64,000 nucleotides of DNA from Pelistega suis. Lineage in GTDB: Bacteria > Pseudomonadota > Gammaproteobacteria > Burkholderiales > Burkholderiaceae_B. Under the pieces are notes generated by a model. It was not told the origin of the DNA. It was given only the letters and a program-made list of their open reading frames with translations, and made no database searches. Shown piece after piece: positions 27,309 through 36,818 of this stretch. The position numbers and the translations under genes were made by a program. Location: assembly GCF_013133795.1 (NCBI RefSeq), contig NZ_JABGBN010000003.1, forward strand, positions 124,001-188,000. Direction: 5' to 3'. Every line of letters begins with the position of its first letter. Within the stretch, counting starts at the first letter, position 1.

Positions 27309-28199
27309 ATGGACAAACTAACAGCGATTAAAGTTTTTCTTTCTGTGGCAGAAAGTGGCAGTTTTACTAAAACATCCGAGCAAATGGATATTTCTAAGCC
27401 GATGATTACACGTTATGTGGCTTTGATGGAGGAGTGGTTAAATGCGCGTCTTTTTCAGCGAACCACACGTAAGGTAGCACTGACAGAGGCAGGTGAACAG
27501 GCGCTTATGTTTTGCCAAAAAATCATGCAGTCGACCATAGAAATGGAGCAAGAAATGTTGGCAAGACAGGGGGAATTACGTGGTTTAATAAGAATTAGCA
27601 GCAATGGTTCTTTTGGTGCAACGCATTTAACGCAGGCGATTAATACATTTCTCGTACAGCATCCTAAGGTGAGTGTCCAGTTAGATTTAAGCGATCGATT
27701 GGTGGATTTAGTTGCAGAGCGGATGGATTTAGTGGTGCGGATTACTAACCATCCTGACCCTAGTCTTATTGCGCGTAAGCTTGCTGATTGTCATTCAACA
27801 TTGGTGGCTACGCCTACCTATATCGCTCAATATGGTGAGCCTTTGCATCCTGAGGATTTACACCAACATCGCTATTTAACACATGCGAATATTAATCGAC
27901 GTGAATGGCGATTTTGCAAAGGCAAAGAAGAAGTCTTATTGGAGTTGCATAGCCAATTCACCAGCAATGAAACAGGTGCTTTATTAAATAGCGTTTTGGC
28001 GAATAATGGTATCGCTATGTTGCCTAACTATATGGTAGAGGAGTTTGTTCGAGCAGGACAGCTAAAGGCGGTGATGAGTGATTGGCAATTGCCTGTTCAT
28101 CAAATTTATGCCATGTATCCTTCTCGACATAAATTACCTTTAGTTGTCCGTAAACTCATTGATTTTTTAGTGGAGAGTTTTCAGGGTAAAGCGTGGTAA
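27309..28199 (+). CDS. LysR-family transcriptional regulator
   Basis: A 296-residue LTTR with an N-terminal winged helix (LTAIKVFLSVAESGSFTKTSEQMDISKPMITRYVALMEEWLNARLFQRTTRKVALTEAG) and a substrate-binding-like C-terminal domain (PKVSVQLDLSDRLVDLVAERMDLVVRI). It belongs to the broad CrgA/DsdC-like group. It is divergent from the NAD(P)-binding protein gene, the classical LTTR arrangement with a shared operator region. Confidence 0.92.
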   Translation: MDKLTAIKVFLSVAESGSFTKTSEQMDISKPMITRYVALMEEWLNARLFQRTTRKVALTEAGEQALMFCQKIMQSTIEMEQEMLARQGELRGLIRISSNGSFGATHLTQAINTFLVQHPKVSVQLDLSDRLVDLVAERMDLVVRITNHPDPSLIARKLADCHSTLVATPTYIAQYGEPLHPEDLHQHRYLTHANINRREWRFCKGKEEVLLELHSQFTSNETGALLNSVLANNGIAMLPNYMVEEFVRAGQLKAVMSDWQLPVHQIYAMYPSRHKLPLVVRKLIDFLVESFQGKAW

Positions 28200-28220
28200 A
28201 TAAAAGTGTCTATATAAGAT

Positions 28221-28913
28221 TTATTTTTCAAAGTACCACTTAACGGCACGTTTTACTAGCACCAATGTTGCATCGATATAGCGACGAGGTTCAGCTTTTG
28301 CCTCTTGTGCTAATAGAATCGGCACTTCGGTACATCCTAGAATAATCGCTTGTGCCCCTTTTGCAAATAGTGCCTCTTTTTGAGCTTGCATCATTTTTTG
28401 TGCTGTCGCCAAATCACCAGCTTTGAGTGTATAAATACTCTCCATAACTTGCTGTTGTTCTGAACTGTCAGGCTCAATATAGGTGAGACCGCGTTTTTCG
28501 ATTTCTTGCTTATATAAACCAGTGGCTAATGTGGCATTGGTGGCAAGAATACCGATGTTTTTTAAACCACTGTTTAACGCAGCATCAGCTGCCGTTTCAA
28601 TCATGCTTAAAATGGGTACAGGACAAGTGGCTTGTAAGTCTTTATACCAATAATGGGCGGTATTGCAAGCAATGACGATACACTGTGCACCACCATTGAC
28701 TAAACGCCCGACATAGTCTTGCATAGCCGGGAGAGGAGATTCTCCATTTTTTAATAGCGCTGTACTACGATCAGGAATATCTGGGATAGAGGAAATTAAT
28801 AAAGGGATATGTTCTTGATCTTTTGTTGCAGGGGTAAGTTGAATAAATTTTTGGAACATATCTGCTGTTGCAGCAGGCCCCATGCCACCAAGAATACCGA
28901 TAATTTTTTTCAT
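28221..28913 (-). CDS. Aspartate/glutamate racemase family protein
   Basis: A 230-residue protein from the ATG at 28913 (SD AGG before it); an upstream in-frame ATG adds 20 hydrophobic residues and overlaps the divergent alr upstream region. MKKIIGILGGMGPAATADMFQKFI opens the family. Two catalytic cysteines are seen in the motifs IACNTAHYW and ILGCTEVPILL, a pair needed for two-base racemisation. It may supply D-aspartate or D-glutamate or act on a related acid; RacX/YgeA-like members have broad specificity. It is back to back with alanine racemase. Confidence 0.9.
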   Translation of the reverse strand: MKKIIGILGGMGPAATADMFQKFIQLTPATKDQEHIPLLISSIPDIPDRSTALLKNGESPLPAMQDYVGRLVNGGAQCIVIACNTAHYWYKDLQATCPVPILSMIETAADAALNSGLKNIGILATNATLATGLYKQEIEKRGLTYIEPDSSEQQQVMESIYTLKAGDLATAQKMMQAQKEALFAKGAQAIILGCTEVPILLAQEAKAEPRRYIDATLVLVKRAVKWYFEK

Positions 28914-29031
28914 AACATGCCTGAAATAAATACAAAATAAGCTCACTATTATACAACAAGCAAAATGTCTCAAAACTCGATATAAAGTCTTTATAATATG
29001 GGCAAAAGAGATTTAACTAGGAGAATTACGC

Positions 29032-30165
29032 ATGCCTCGTCCCATTCAAGCCATTATTTCTACACAAGCAATGGCACATAATTTAGCACAGGTACGTACC
29101 CGTGTTGGAGAAATACAGGAACAAGCGAAGTCTTCTAATACAGTGAAAACACTTGCCATTATTAAGGCTAATGCCTATGGGCATGGTACGCTTAATGCAT
29201 TAAAAGGCTTTGCGGAAGCGGATGGCTTAGGTATGATTGATTTAGAGGATGCTGTTCTATGTCGTCAGCAGAGGTGGCAAAAACCGATTATTTTATTGGA
29301 AGGTTTTTTTCATCAGGCTGATGTGGAGATTTTGCAGCAATATCGTATTACGACTGCAGTACATTCTTTCTATCAAATAGATTATCTTAAACAGGCGAAA
29401 CTGGGGATGTCTCCTATTGATGTGATGGTGAAGTTTAATACGGGGATGAACCGTTTAGGTTTCTTGGCATCACAAGCACAAGAAGTATTATCTTTACTGA
29501 AGGCATTACAGACCAAAGGAATCGTCGGGCGTATTGGCTGTATGAGTCATTTTGCTAATGCAGACTTGGACAGTCGTTATGTGAATGAGGCAGCCGAACA
29601 GGTTATGCAGCTCAGTACGTCTTTTGATGGTCCTTTAAGTATGTGTAATTCGGCAGCTAGTATTCGTTATCCTCAATTTGGTATTCACGCTGCTGAAAAC
29701 TGGTTGCGTCCGGGAATTTGCTTATATGGTTCGGTACCTTTTGATACTCAATTGGAAGGTTTTACTGATGTGACTTTTAAACCTACGATGACGTTAATGG
29801 CGGATATTATCGCGATACAAACATTACAAGTGGGTGATAGTGTGGGTTATGGTTCAACCTTTACGGCGGATAGACCCATGAAAATCGCCGTCGTGGCTTG
29901 TGGTTATGCCGATGGTTATCCTCGTAGTGCCGCAGAAAATACGCCTGTTACTGTGGATGGACAGCCTGCTCGCCTGGTTGGACGAGTATCGATGGATATG
30001 TTGACGATTGATATCACCCATTTACCTCATGCACATATTGGCTCTAAGGTAGTGTTGTGGGGTGAGCAAGGGCCAAGTATTGATGTGGTCGCTGATTATT
30101 CAAATCGTATTGGATATGAGTTAATGTGTGGTTTAACTAAGCGTGTTCCTGTGCAGGTGATTTAA
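29032..30165 (+). CDS. alr: Alanine racemase
   Basis: A 377-residue fold-III PLP enzyme making D-alanine for peptidoglycan. The PLP lysine lies in LAIIKANAYGHG. VKFNTGMNRLGF, the substrate/PLP loop MCNSAASIRYP and the RPGICLYGSVP segment follow, and the catalytic C-terminal tyrosine region is VGYGSTFTADRPM. GGAGAAT precedes the start. The final A of its TAA is the first base of the radA ATG (TAATG), so the two are translationally coupled. Confidence 0.96.
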   Translation: MPRPIQAIISTQAMAHNLAQVRTRVGEIQEQAKSSNTVKTLAIIKANAYGHGTLNALKGFAEADGLGMIDLEDAVLCRQQRWQKPIILLEGFFHQADVEILQQYRITTAVHSFYQIDYLKQAKLGMSPIDVMVKFNTGMNRLGFLASQAQEVLSLLKALQTKGIVGRIGCMSHFANADLDSRYVNEAAEQVMQLSTSFDGPLSMCNSAASIRYPQFGIHAAENWLRPGICLYGSVPFDTQLEGFTDVTFKPTMTLMADIIAIQTLQVGDSVGYGSTFTADRPMKIAVVACGYADGYPRSAAENTPVTVDGQPARLVGRVSMDMLTIDITHLPHAHIGSKVVLWGEQGPSIDVVADYSNRIGYELMCGLTKRVPVQVI

Positions 30166-31523
30166 TGGCAAAAGCAAAAACGAGTTATGTCTGTCAAGAA
30201 TGTGGCGGCACCAGTACAAAATGGCAGGGGAAATGTCCTCATTGCCATAGCTGGAATACGATGGTGGAATTTGTGGAAAAACCTGTGTCAAGCAGCAGTA
30301 ATCGTTTCGCTCATTTGGCAGAGGCGGCTCCCGTTAAAGTGCTTGCCGAAGTAGTAGCCACAGAAACTCCACGGATTACGACAGGATTATCAGAGTTGGA
30401 CCGTGTTTTGGGTGGGGGATTAGTTCCTGGTGGAGTGGTTCTGATTGGTGGCGATCCTGGTATTGGTAAGTCGACCTTATTAATACAAGCTTTATCCTAT
30501 CTATCTGCACAGCATAATGTTTTATATGTGACAGGTGAGGAATCTGCAGAGCAAGTGGCATTGCGGGCACAACGCCTAGAGCTCAATACACAAAATGTCA
30601 AACTACTTGCTGAAATTCAATTGGAATCTATTCAGCAAGCTTTGCAACAAGAGCAGCCTAAAATTGCAGTGATTGATTCTATTCAGACTTTGTTCTCTGG
30701 TGAATTGACGGCTGCCCCAGGTTCAGTATCACAAGTGCGCGAATGTGCAGCTCAATTGACGAGAATAGCCAAACAAAATGGTATTTCTATCGTGATGATT
30801 GGTCATGTGACTAAAGATGGTACTTTAGCGGGACCACGTGTATTAGAACATATTGTGGATACGGTTTTGTATTTTGAGGGGGAGAGCGATTCTACGCATC
30901 GCCTTATCCGAGCCTTTAAAAATCGTTTTGGTGCCGTCAATGAGTTGGGCGTATTTGCCATGACAGATAAAGGTCTAAAAGGAATTAGTAATCCATCGGC
31001 TATCTTCCTCTCTCAGCATAATGATGAAGTGGCTGGTTCTTGTGTGATGGCGACTCAAGAGGGAACTCGCCCGCTTTTAGTGGAAATCCAAGCTTTAGTG
31101 GATAATGCTCATGTGCCTAATCCACGTCGCCTGAGTTTAGGGGTGGATGGGAGTCGTCTTGCGATGTTGTTGGCGGTATTAAATCGACATGTAGGTGTCG
31201 CGACATTTGATCAAGATGTCTTTGTCAATGCGGTAGGTGGCGTTCGTATCACCGAGACAGCGGCAGATTTACCGGTGTTACTTTCTATCCTATCCTCATT
31301 GCGTGATAAGCCTTTACCTAAAGGATTATTAGCGTTTGGGGAAGTAGGGTTAGCGGGTGAAATCCGTCCTGCTTCTAGAGGGCAGGAGCGCTTAAAAGAA
31401 GCGGCAAAGCTAGGCTTTAAAATTGCGATGATTCCTAAGCATAATATGCCAAAACAAAAAATAGAGGGGCTAACGATTTGGCCTGTATCGCGTCTAGATG
31501 ATGTGATAGATTATTTACGCTAA
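30165..31523 (+). CDS. radA: DNA repair protein RadA (Sms)
   Basis: A 452-residue protein. It has an N-terminal C4 zinc finger (YVCQECGGTSTKWQGKCPHCHSW), a RecA-like ATPase with Walker A GGDPGIGKSTLL, the RadA-specific KNRFG motif (FKNRFGAVNELGVF) and a C-terminal Lon-protease-like domain (about 300-450, LGLAGEIRPASRGQERLKEAAKLGF type end). RadA drives branch migration in recombination. The alr-radA overlap suggests cotranscription. Confidence 0.97.
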   Translation: MAKAKTSYVCQECGGTSTKWQGKCPHCHSWNTMVEFVEKPVSSSSNRFAHLAEAAPVKVLAEVVATETPRITTGLSELDRVLGGGLVPGGVVLIGGDPGIGKSTLLIQALSYLSAQHNVLYVTGEESAEQVALRAQRLELNTQNVKLLAEIQLESIQQALQQEQPKIAVIDSIQTLFSGELTAAPGSVSQVRECAAQLTRIAKQNGISIVMIGHVTKDGTLAGPRVLEHIVDTVLYFEGESDSTHRLIRAFKNRFGAVNELGVFAMTDKGLKGISNPSAIFLSQHNDEVAGSCVMATQEGTRPLLVEIQALVDNAHVPNPRRLSLGVDGSRLAMLLAVLNRHVGVATFDQDVFVNAVGGVRITETAADLPVLLSILSSLRDKPLPKGLLAFGEVGLAGEIRPASRGQERLKEAAKLGFKIAMIPKHNMPKQKIEGLTIWPVSRLDDVIDYLR

Positions 31524-31545
31524 GTAAGAGAAACAAGAGAGTGAA

Positions 31546-31965
31546 ATGGTAAAAGCAACGATTCAAACCCCTTCATTAGAAGAGTTGGTGACATATTATG
31601 ACCGTTTGGGCGGTGAGCAGGGCGTGCGTGATATTGTTGAACGATTTTATGACTTAATGGATTTAGATCCACAATTCAAAGAGCTTCGGGATACCCATGG
31701 GGCTACATTGGAGCCAGCTCGTATGAAGCTTTATTTATTTTTAAGTGGGTGGTTAGGTGGTCCAGATTTATATGTCGAGCGATTTGGACATCCTCGCTTA
31801 AGAGCACGTCATATGCCTTTTTCGATTGGAATAGTAGAGCGTGATCAGTGGCTACAATGTATGGCACAGGCTTTGCAAGATCAAGGTGTAGAGGGTGAGT
31901 TATTTGATAAATTAATGGCCGCCTTTTTTGGTGTGGCAGACTGGATGCGTAATCGAGATGATTAG
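31546..31965 (+). CDS. Group II truncated haemoglobin
   Basis: A 139-residue haem protein. YYDRLGGEQGVRDIVERFYDLMDLDP contains the B10 tyrosine (RFYDLM), KLYLFLSGWLGGPDLYVERFGHPRLRARHMPFSIG contains the proximal histidine (ARHMPF) and the Trp of group II in position G8 follows (DQWLQCM). It likely handles O2 or NO. It starts 22 bases after radA, and its last eight bases overlap the kinase gene that follows, so all lie in one transcript. Confidence 0.92.
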   Translation: MVKATIQTPSLEELVTYYDRLGGEQGVRDIVERFYDLMDLDPQFKELRDTHGATLEPARMKLYLFLSGWLGGPDLYVERFGHPRLRARHMPFSIGIVERDQWLQCMAQALQDQGVEGELFDKLMAAFFGVADWMRNRDD

Positions 31966-32668
31966 CCCTAAGGATAGCCGTATCGTATGTTCAACTTCTC
32001 TACAAGACATACTCAATAGTGATTTTTTTGGTTTAGAGCAAGAAGAGTCTTTGAAGCGTGTGTATGCATCGGTTCGCGCTGTTGCAGTGGGGGGGCGAAA
32101 TGCCGCTTGGTTTGTAGAGCATCCCTTATTTTCTGGTGTGTTGCGTCATTATCGTCGAGGAGGTTTAATCGCGAAACTGATTAAGCAATCCTACTGGTGG
32201 CTAGGTGCTGAAAAAACGAGAGCTTGGGAAGAGTTTAAAGTGATGCAATATCTTGCCAATCATCATTTTCCTGTCCCTACACCATTGGCTGCAATGTATG
32301 TTCGACAAGGTTTTTTTTATAAAGCCGCGTTATTGACAGCGACTATTCCTAATGCCAAAACTTTAGTTGAATATCTCCGGTCGCTAAAAGAGCAAGATTA
32401 TCCTGATTTGGCCATAAAGGTTGCGCAATCTATTCATCAGATGCATCGTCTTAACGTAAATCATGCTGATTTAAATGCTTTTAATATCTTATTAGATGAG
32501 CAAGCACGTGTTTATATTATTGATTTTGATAAAGCAAGGATTGAGCTAGCTCAAGGACAATGGTGTTGGGATAATATCAATCGGTTAGAGCGACATTTAC
32601 AAAAAGTGTTGGGAGAGCAAGGTCAAACATTTATGGTATATATCAGACAAAATTTAAATAAATCTTAA
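31958..32668 (+). CDS. Kdo kinase-like lipopolysaccharide kinase (KdkA/WaaP family)
   Basis: A 236-residue kinase from ATG 31958, overlapping the haemoglobin stop by eight bases; an upstream TTG also opens the frame. The catalytic loop HADLNAFNILL and metal-binding IIDFDKARI match the eukaryotic-like Kdo/WaaP kinases that phosphorylate inner-core LPS. The N-terminal part has the glycine-rich HYRRGGLIAKLI segment and the invariant-lysine region. It acts at the cytosolic face of the inner membrane. A run of seven G sits at 32089-32095 within the coding sequence. Confidence 0.82.
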   Translation: MISPKDSRIVCSTSLQDILNSDFFGLEQEESLKRVYASVRAVAVGGRNAAWFVEHPLFSGVLRHYRRGGLIAKLIKQSYWWLGAEKTRAWEEFKVMQYLANHHFPVPTPLAAMYVRQGFFYKAALLTATIPNAKTLVEYLRSLKEQDYPDLAIKVAQSIHQMHRLNVNHADLNAFNILLDEQARVYIIDFDKARIELAQGQWCWDNINRLERHLQKVLGEQGQTFMVYIRQNLNKS

Positions 32669-32672
32669 AAAG

Positions 32673-32701
32673 TTGCGTAAAAAATGTATCAATTCTAGAA
32701 A
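32673..32701 (+). promoter_or_regulatory. Candidate promoter of the pot operon
   Basis: TTGCGT (32673-32678), 17 bases, TAGAAA (32696-32701), about 60 bases before potF. Four of six consensus bases in each box. Confidence 0.4.
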
Positions 32702-32761
32702 AAAGCCTTATTATTACCTTTCTAATTCATACCTTTTAACTTTGTCATAGAGGGTCATTCA

Positions 32762-33865
32762 ATGAAACTTAACTTTTTAGGCAAATTTACCGTTGCCGCT
32801 ACTATTTTGGGTGCTTCATTATCTGCAGCATGGGCGCAAGAAAAAGTAGTTAATGTTTATAACTGGGCTGAATATACAGCGGAAGATACAATTCCTGGCT
32901 TTGAGAAAGCGACTGGTATTAAAGTGCGTTATGACACCTACGATACAAATGATATTTTGCAAGCAAAATTATTAACAGGTAATTCAGGTTACGACGTCGT
33001 TGTTCCATCTACACACTATGCAGCACGTCAAATTGAGGCGGGTCTTTTACAAAAATTAGATAAAAGTAAACTACCAAACTGGCAACATTTAGATCCTGCG
33101 ATTATGGATGTGGTGGCACAAGTTGACCCAGGTAACGAATATCTTATTCCATGGGGCTTTGGTACCAATGGGCTAGGCTATAACGTCACTAAAGTGAAAG
33201 AAATCTTTGGTGAAAATGTTGATTTAGGCAACTGGGATATGTTGTTTAAACCTGAAAATGCAGAGAAACTCAAACAATGTGGTATTTCTGTATTAGATGA
33301 GGCTGCACAAGTCTTTCCTGCGGTTTTACACTATTTAGGCAAAGATCCTAATAGCGAAAACGAAGCTGACTATCGTGAGGCTTTAGATTTATTGAAGAAA
33401 GTTCGTCCGTATATCCGTCAATTTAGTTCATCAGGTTATATTGATGAGCTAGCGTCTGGCGATTTATGTATGGTTTATGGCTTTAATGGCGATGTACTCA
33501 TTGCGGCAGACCGTGCAAAAGAAGCGAAAAAACCTTTTGTCGTGGATTACTATATTCCAAAAGGTGGTGCACCAGTATGGTTTGATACCATGGCTATCCC
33601 TAAAGATGCTAAAAACTTAGATGCAGCGCATGCATTTATTAACTACATCGAAACACCAGAAGTACATGCAGCGATTACTAACGAAATGTTCTATCCAAAT
33701 GCGAATAAAACAGCACGTGAGCATGTGAAGGCAGATATTGCGAATAACAAAATGCTATACCCTGATGAAGAAGTGGCGAAAACATTATTTGTGATTAAGC
33801 CACAATCATTAAAAGTATCGCGTTTACAAACTCGCTTATGGGCAGAGTTAAAGTCTGGTAAATAA
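32762..33865 (+). CDS. potF: Putrescine-type ABC transporter, periplasmic binding protein
   Basis: A 367-residue solute-binding protein. The signal peptide is residues 1-25 (LGASLSAAWA, cleavage before QEKVV). NVYNWAEYTAEDTIPGFEKATGIKVRYDTYDTNDILQAKLLTGNSGYDVVVPS is the standard start of PotF/PotD, and PWGFGTNGLGYNVTKV and VWFDTMAIPKDAKN follow. PotF-like length and the gene order favour putrescine; spermidine is possible. It is the first gene of potFGHI and is separated from the ATPase gene by a strong hairpin. Confidence 0.94.
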   Translation: MKLNFLGKFTVAATILGASLSAAWAQEKVVNVYNWAEYTAEDTIPGFEKATGIKVRYDTYDTNDILQAKLLTGNSGYDVVVPSTHYAARQIEAGLLQKLDKSKLPNWQHLDPAIMDVVAQVDPGNEYLIPWGFGTNGLGYNVTKVKEIFGENVDLGNWDMLFKPENAEKLKQCGISVLDEAAQVFPAVLHYLGKDPNSENEADYREALDLLKKVRPYIRQFSSSGYIDELASGDLCMVYGFNGDVLIAADRAKEAKKPFVVDYYIPKGGAPVWFDTMAIPKDAKNLDAAHAFINYIETPEVHAAITNEMFYPNANKTAREHVKADIANNKMLYPDEEVAKTLFVIKPQSLKVSRLQTRLWAELKSGK

Positions 33866-33908
33866 GCCAATTCAGTCTTATGACTGTCATAGAAATTGTA
33901 TAATGTAG

Positions 33909-33940
33909 GCGTGCTAGTCTCTTTTCTGAGATTAGCACGC
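33909..33940 (+). other. Strong intercistronic hairpin between potF and potG
   Basis: A 13-bp stem (33909-33921 with 33928-33940, one G-T pair) and a 6-base loop. It is followed by CGAAAAAC and not by a T-run. It fits an RNA-stabilising or processing element that would raise potF over potGHI, as known for other binding-protein operons. Confidence 0.7.
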
Positions 33941-33979
33941 CGAAAAACTTTATAAAGAGCAAGGAACAACAAAAAAATT

Positions 33980-35104
33980 ATGGAAGAAAGTCGCTTTACG
34001 ACGCAGTCAGGAGATCCTGATGAGTTCGTCAAATTGGTGGATGTGGTAAAAATCTTTGGTGAGACAGTTGCGGTTAAATCAGTGAATTTATCGGTACGTC
34101 GTAATGAGATTTTTGCTTTGTTAGGAAGTTCAGGTTCAGGTAAGTCGACTTTATTGCGTATGTTGGCGGGTTTTGAACAACCAACATCGGGTCAGATTCT
34201 ATTAGATGGAGTGGATATTTCTACCATTCCTCCCTATAAGCGTCCCGTTAATATGATGTTCCAATCCTATGCTTTGTTCCCACATATGACGGTGGAAGCC
34301 AATGTGGCATTCGGCTTAAAACAAGAGGGTGTAGATAAGCAAGAGATTCATGATCGCGTTTTTGAAGCCTTGGATTTGGTACAAATGGCTGGTTATGCAC
34401 GTCGTAAGCCATCACAATTATCCGGTGGCCAACAGCAACGTGTCGCATTAGCCCGCAGTCTTGTTAAGCGTCCAAAGCTCTTATTACTTGATGAGCCTAT
34501 GTCGGCATTAGACAAGCAAATTCGTCAGAAAACACAGATTGAATTAGTCAAAATTCTTGATTCGGTGGGTGTGACTTGTATTATGGTGACACATGACCAA
34601 GAAGAGGCAATGACAATGGCTCATCGTCTAGCGGTAATGACAGATGGTCGTATTATTCAATCAGGTACACCACATGATGTCTATACTTTCCCTAACTCAC
34701 AGTTTGTGGCGAGTTTTATCGGTTCGACCAATATCTTTACAGGTACGATTGTCGTTGATGAGCCGGATCATGTGGTCATTGAAAGTGATGAATTAATGCG
34801 TCCGATGTATGTTAACCATGGGGTATCAGAACCATTAGGCATGGAAGTCTTTGTGTCTATCCGTCCAGAACATATTCGTGTGTTACGAGATCAACCCGAA
34901 GATGAAACTAATGTGGGGCATGGTATTGTGACGCATGTGGCGTGGATGGGGTCTTATCTACGTTACCAAGTACGTTTGGATGCGGGTAAGATTATTGAGG
35001 CTAGTGTTCCTAATAGTCGTATTGGTCAAGAAGAGCCTCCAGGCATTGATGATGAAGTCTATGTAACTTGGGGTCCTGATAGCGCAACGGTTTTACCATC
35101 ATGA
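33980..35104 (+). CDS. potG: Polyamine ABC transporter, ATP-binding subunit
   Basis: A 374-residue ABC ATPase with Walker A LLGSSGSGKSTLLRML, Q-loop MMFQSYALFPHMTV, signature LSGGQQQRVALARSL, Walker B LLLLDEPMSALD and switch histidine MVTHDQEEAMTMA. A C-terminal TOBE-type domain (about 280-374, VSIRPEHIRVL) regulates the complex. It drives import by PotH/PotI. Its stop overlaps the potH start by four bases. Confidence 0.95.
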   Translation: MEESRFTTQSGDPDEFVKLVDVVKIFGETVAVKSVNLSVRRNEIFALLGSSGSGKSTLLRMLAGFEQPTSGQILLDGVDISTIPPYKRPVNMMFQSYALFPHMTVEANVAFGLKQEGVDKQEIHDRVFEALDLVQMAGYARRKPSQLSGGQQQRVALARSLVKRPKLLLLDEPMSALDKQIRQKTQIELVKILDSVGVTCIMVTHDQEEAMTMAHRLAVMTDGRIIQSGTPHDVYTFPNSQFVASFIGSTNIFTGTIVVDEPDHVVIESDELMRPMYVNHGVSEPLGMEVFVSIRPEHIRVLRDQPEDETNVGHGIVTHVAWMGSYLRYQVRLDAGKIIEASVPNSRIGQEEPPGIDDEVYVTWGPDSATVLPS

Positions 35105-36015
35105 TAAGTTTCTCTGCTCTTAAAAAGAAGTTAAAACCCGATCAAGACAAATTGGCGATTATCCCACCATTTGCTTGGTTGGTATTATTCCTTTTATTAC
35201 CTTTCTTTATTGTTCTTAAGATTAGTTTTGCGGAGTCGTCATTTGGTATTCCGCCATATACGCCTCTCTTAGAATTTAAAGAAGGGGTTATTCGCTTAGC
35301 GATGCATTTGGAAGGCTATATCCTTATCTTTACGGATGGATTGTTTATTCATGCCTATCTAAATTCACTAAAAATGGCCGCAATCACGACGTTGATTTGT
35401 ATTCTTATTGGTTATCCAATGGCATACTATATCGCACGTTCAGAACCTAAAATGCGTAACTTATTGTTATTGCTAGTGATTTTGCCTTTCTGGACATCGT
35501 TGTTATTGCGCGTTTATGCTTGGATTGGTATCTTACGTAATGAGGGTTTACTCAATAATTTCCTCATGTGGTTGGGTATTATTGATACGCCTATTGAGAT
35601 TTATCGTACGGATATTGCGGTCTATATTGGATTGGTTTACACCTATTTACCATTCTTTATCTTGCCACTCTATACCAATTTATTAAAACTAGATCAGCGC
35701 TTATTGGATGCGGCATCTGATTTGGGGGCAAAACCATTGAGTACATTCTGGAATGTGACTTTACCTCTATCTATGCCAGGCGTTATTTCAGGGGCGATGT
35801 TGGTATTTATTCCTTCGGTGGGTGAATACGTTATTCCTGAGTTATTGGGTGGTACAGATACGTATATGATTGGTCGAGTGATGTGGGATCAATATTTTAC
35901 GGATGCTAACTGGCCAGTAGCGGCAGCAGTGGCGGTATGTATGATTCTTCTCTTATTAGTTCCTTTGGTTATTTATCAACGTAACCAGGCTAAATTGATG
36001 AAGGAGGGCGCATAA
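35101..36015 (+). CDS. potH: Polyamine ABC transporter, permease PotH
   Basis: A 304-residue inner-membrane permease with six predicted helices, the first at LAIIPPFAWLVLFLLLPFFIVLKI. The cytoplasmic EAA-type loop DAASDLGAKPLSTFWNVTLPLSMPGV contacts the ATPase. It shares one base with potI. It forms the channel as a heterodimer with PotI. Confidence 0.95.
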   Translation: MISFSALKKKLKPDQDKLAIIPPFAWLVLFLLLPFFIVLKISFAESSFGIPPYTPLLEFKEGVIRLAMHLEGYILIFTDGLFIHAYLNSLKMAAITTLICILIGYPMAYYIARSEPKMRNLLLLLVILPFWTSLLLRVYAWIGILRNEGLLNNFLMWLGIIDTPIEIYRTDIAVYIGLVYTYLPFFILPLYTNLLKLDQRLLDAASDLGAKPLSTFWNVTLPLSMPGVISGAMLVFIPSVGEYVIPELLGGTDTYMIGRVMWDQYFTDANWPVAAAVAVCMILLLLVPLVIYQRNQAKLMKEGA

Positions 36016-36818
36016 TGCAAAAGTCCAATATATGGTTTAAATGGCTAGCCTTAGGTTTAGGATTTGCATTTTTGTACATTCCTATTATCAGCTTAGTTGT
36101 ATTCTCATTTAATGATTCAGCGCTTGCGTCGTCATGGTCTGGATTTTCATTCCGCTGGTATCGTAGCTTATTGGATGATCAGGCTCTTTTAAGTGCAGCA
36201 TGGTTATCGTTCAAAATCGCCGTAATGTCAGCGACGATGGCGGTCATTGTGGGGACATGGGCAGGATATGTGTTGGCACGTAAAGGTCCTTTCCGTGGCT
36301 TTGCTTTATATATCGGTATGTTAAATGCCCCCTTAGTTATTCCCGATGTGATTTTGGGTATTTCATTATTATTGATGATTATTGAAATTCGCAATTTAGT
36401 GGGATTCCCAGAGGCTAATGGTTCGTTTACGATTTGGTTAGGGCATGTGACATTATGTGTGGCCTATGTTTCTGTGGTGGTTTCTTCTCGTGTCCGTGAG
36501 CTTGATCGTTCATTAGAAGAGGCAGCTTTGGATTTAGGAGCAACGCCAACACGCGTATTTTTTGCCATTACCTTACCATTGATTGCACCAGCTTTAGTAT
36601 CCGCATGGTTGCTTGCCTTTACACTATCATTGGACGATGTTGTAATTGCTTCTTTCTTAAATGGTCCGGGTTTTACCACCTTACCGATTGAGGTGTTTTC
36701 TCGCGTTCGTTTAGGAATTAAGCCAGAAGTCAATGCATTGGCGACGATTTTCATTGTCGTCGTCGGAACGATAGTGATTGTGGCTAATCGCATTCAACTA
36801 AAAAATAAATCAGTATGA
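36015..36818 (+). CDS. potI: Polyamine ABC transporter, permease PotI
   Basis: A 267-residue permease with six predicted helices and the EAA loop EAALDLGATPTRVFFAITLPLIAPAL. The YIPIISLVVFSFNDSALASSWSGFSFRWY segment is typical of PotI/PotC. Its stop overlaps the start of the ArsC/Spx-like gene by four bases. Confidence 0.95.
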   Translation: MQKSNIWFKWLALGLGFAFLYIPIISLVVFSFNDSALASSWSGFSFRWYRSLLDDQALLSAAWLSFKIAVMSATMAVIVGTWAGYVLARKGPFRGFALYIGMLNAPLVIPDVILGISLLLMIIEIRNLVGFPEANGSFTIWLGHVTLCVAYVSVVVSSRVRELDRSLEEAALDLGATPTRVFFAITLPLIAPALVSAWLLAFTLSLDDVVIASFLNGPGFTTLPIEVFSRVRLGIKPEVNALATIFIVVVGTIVIVANRIQLKNKSV

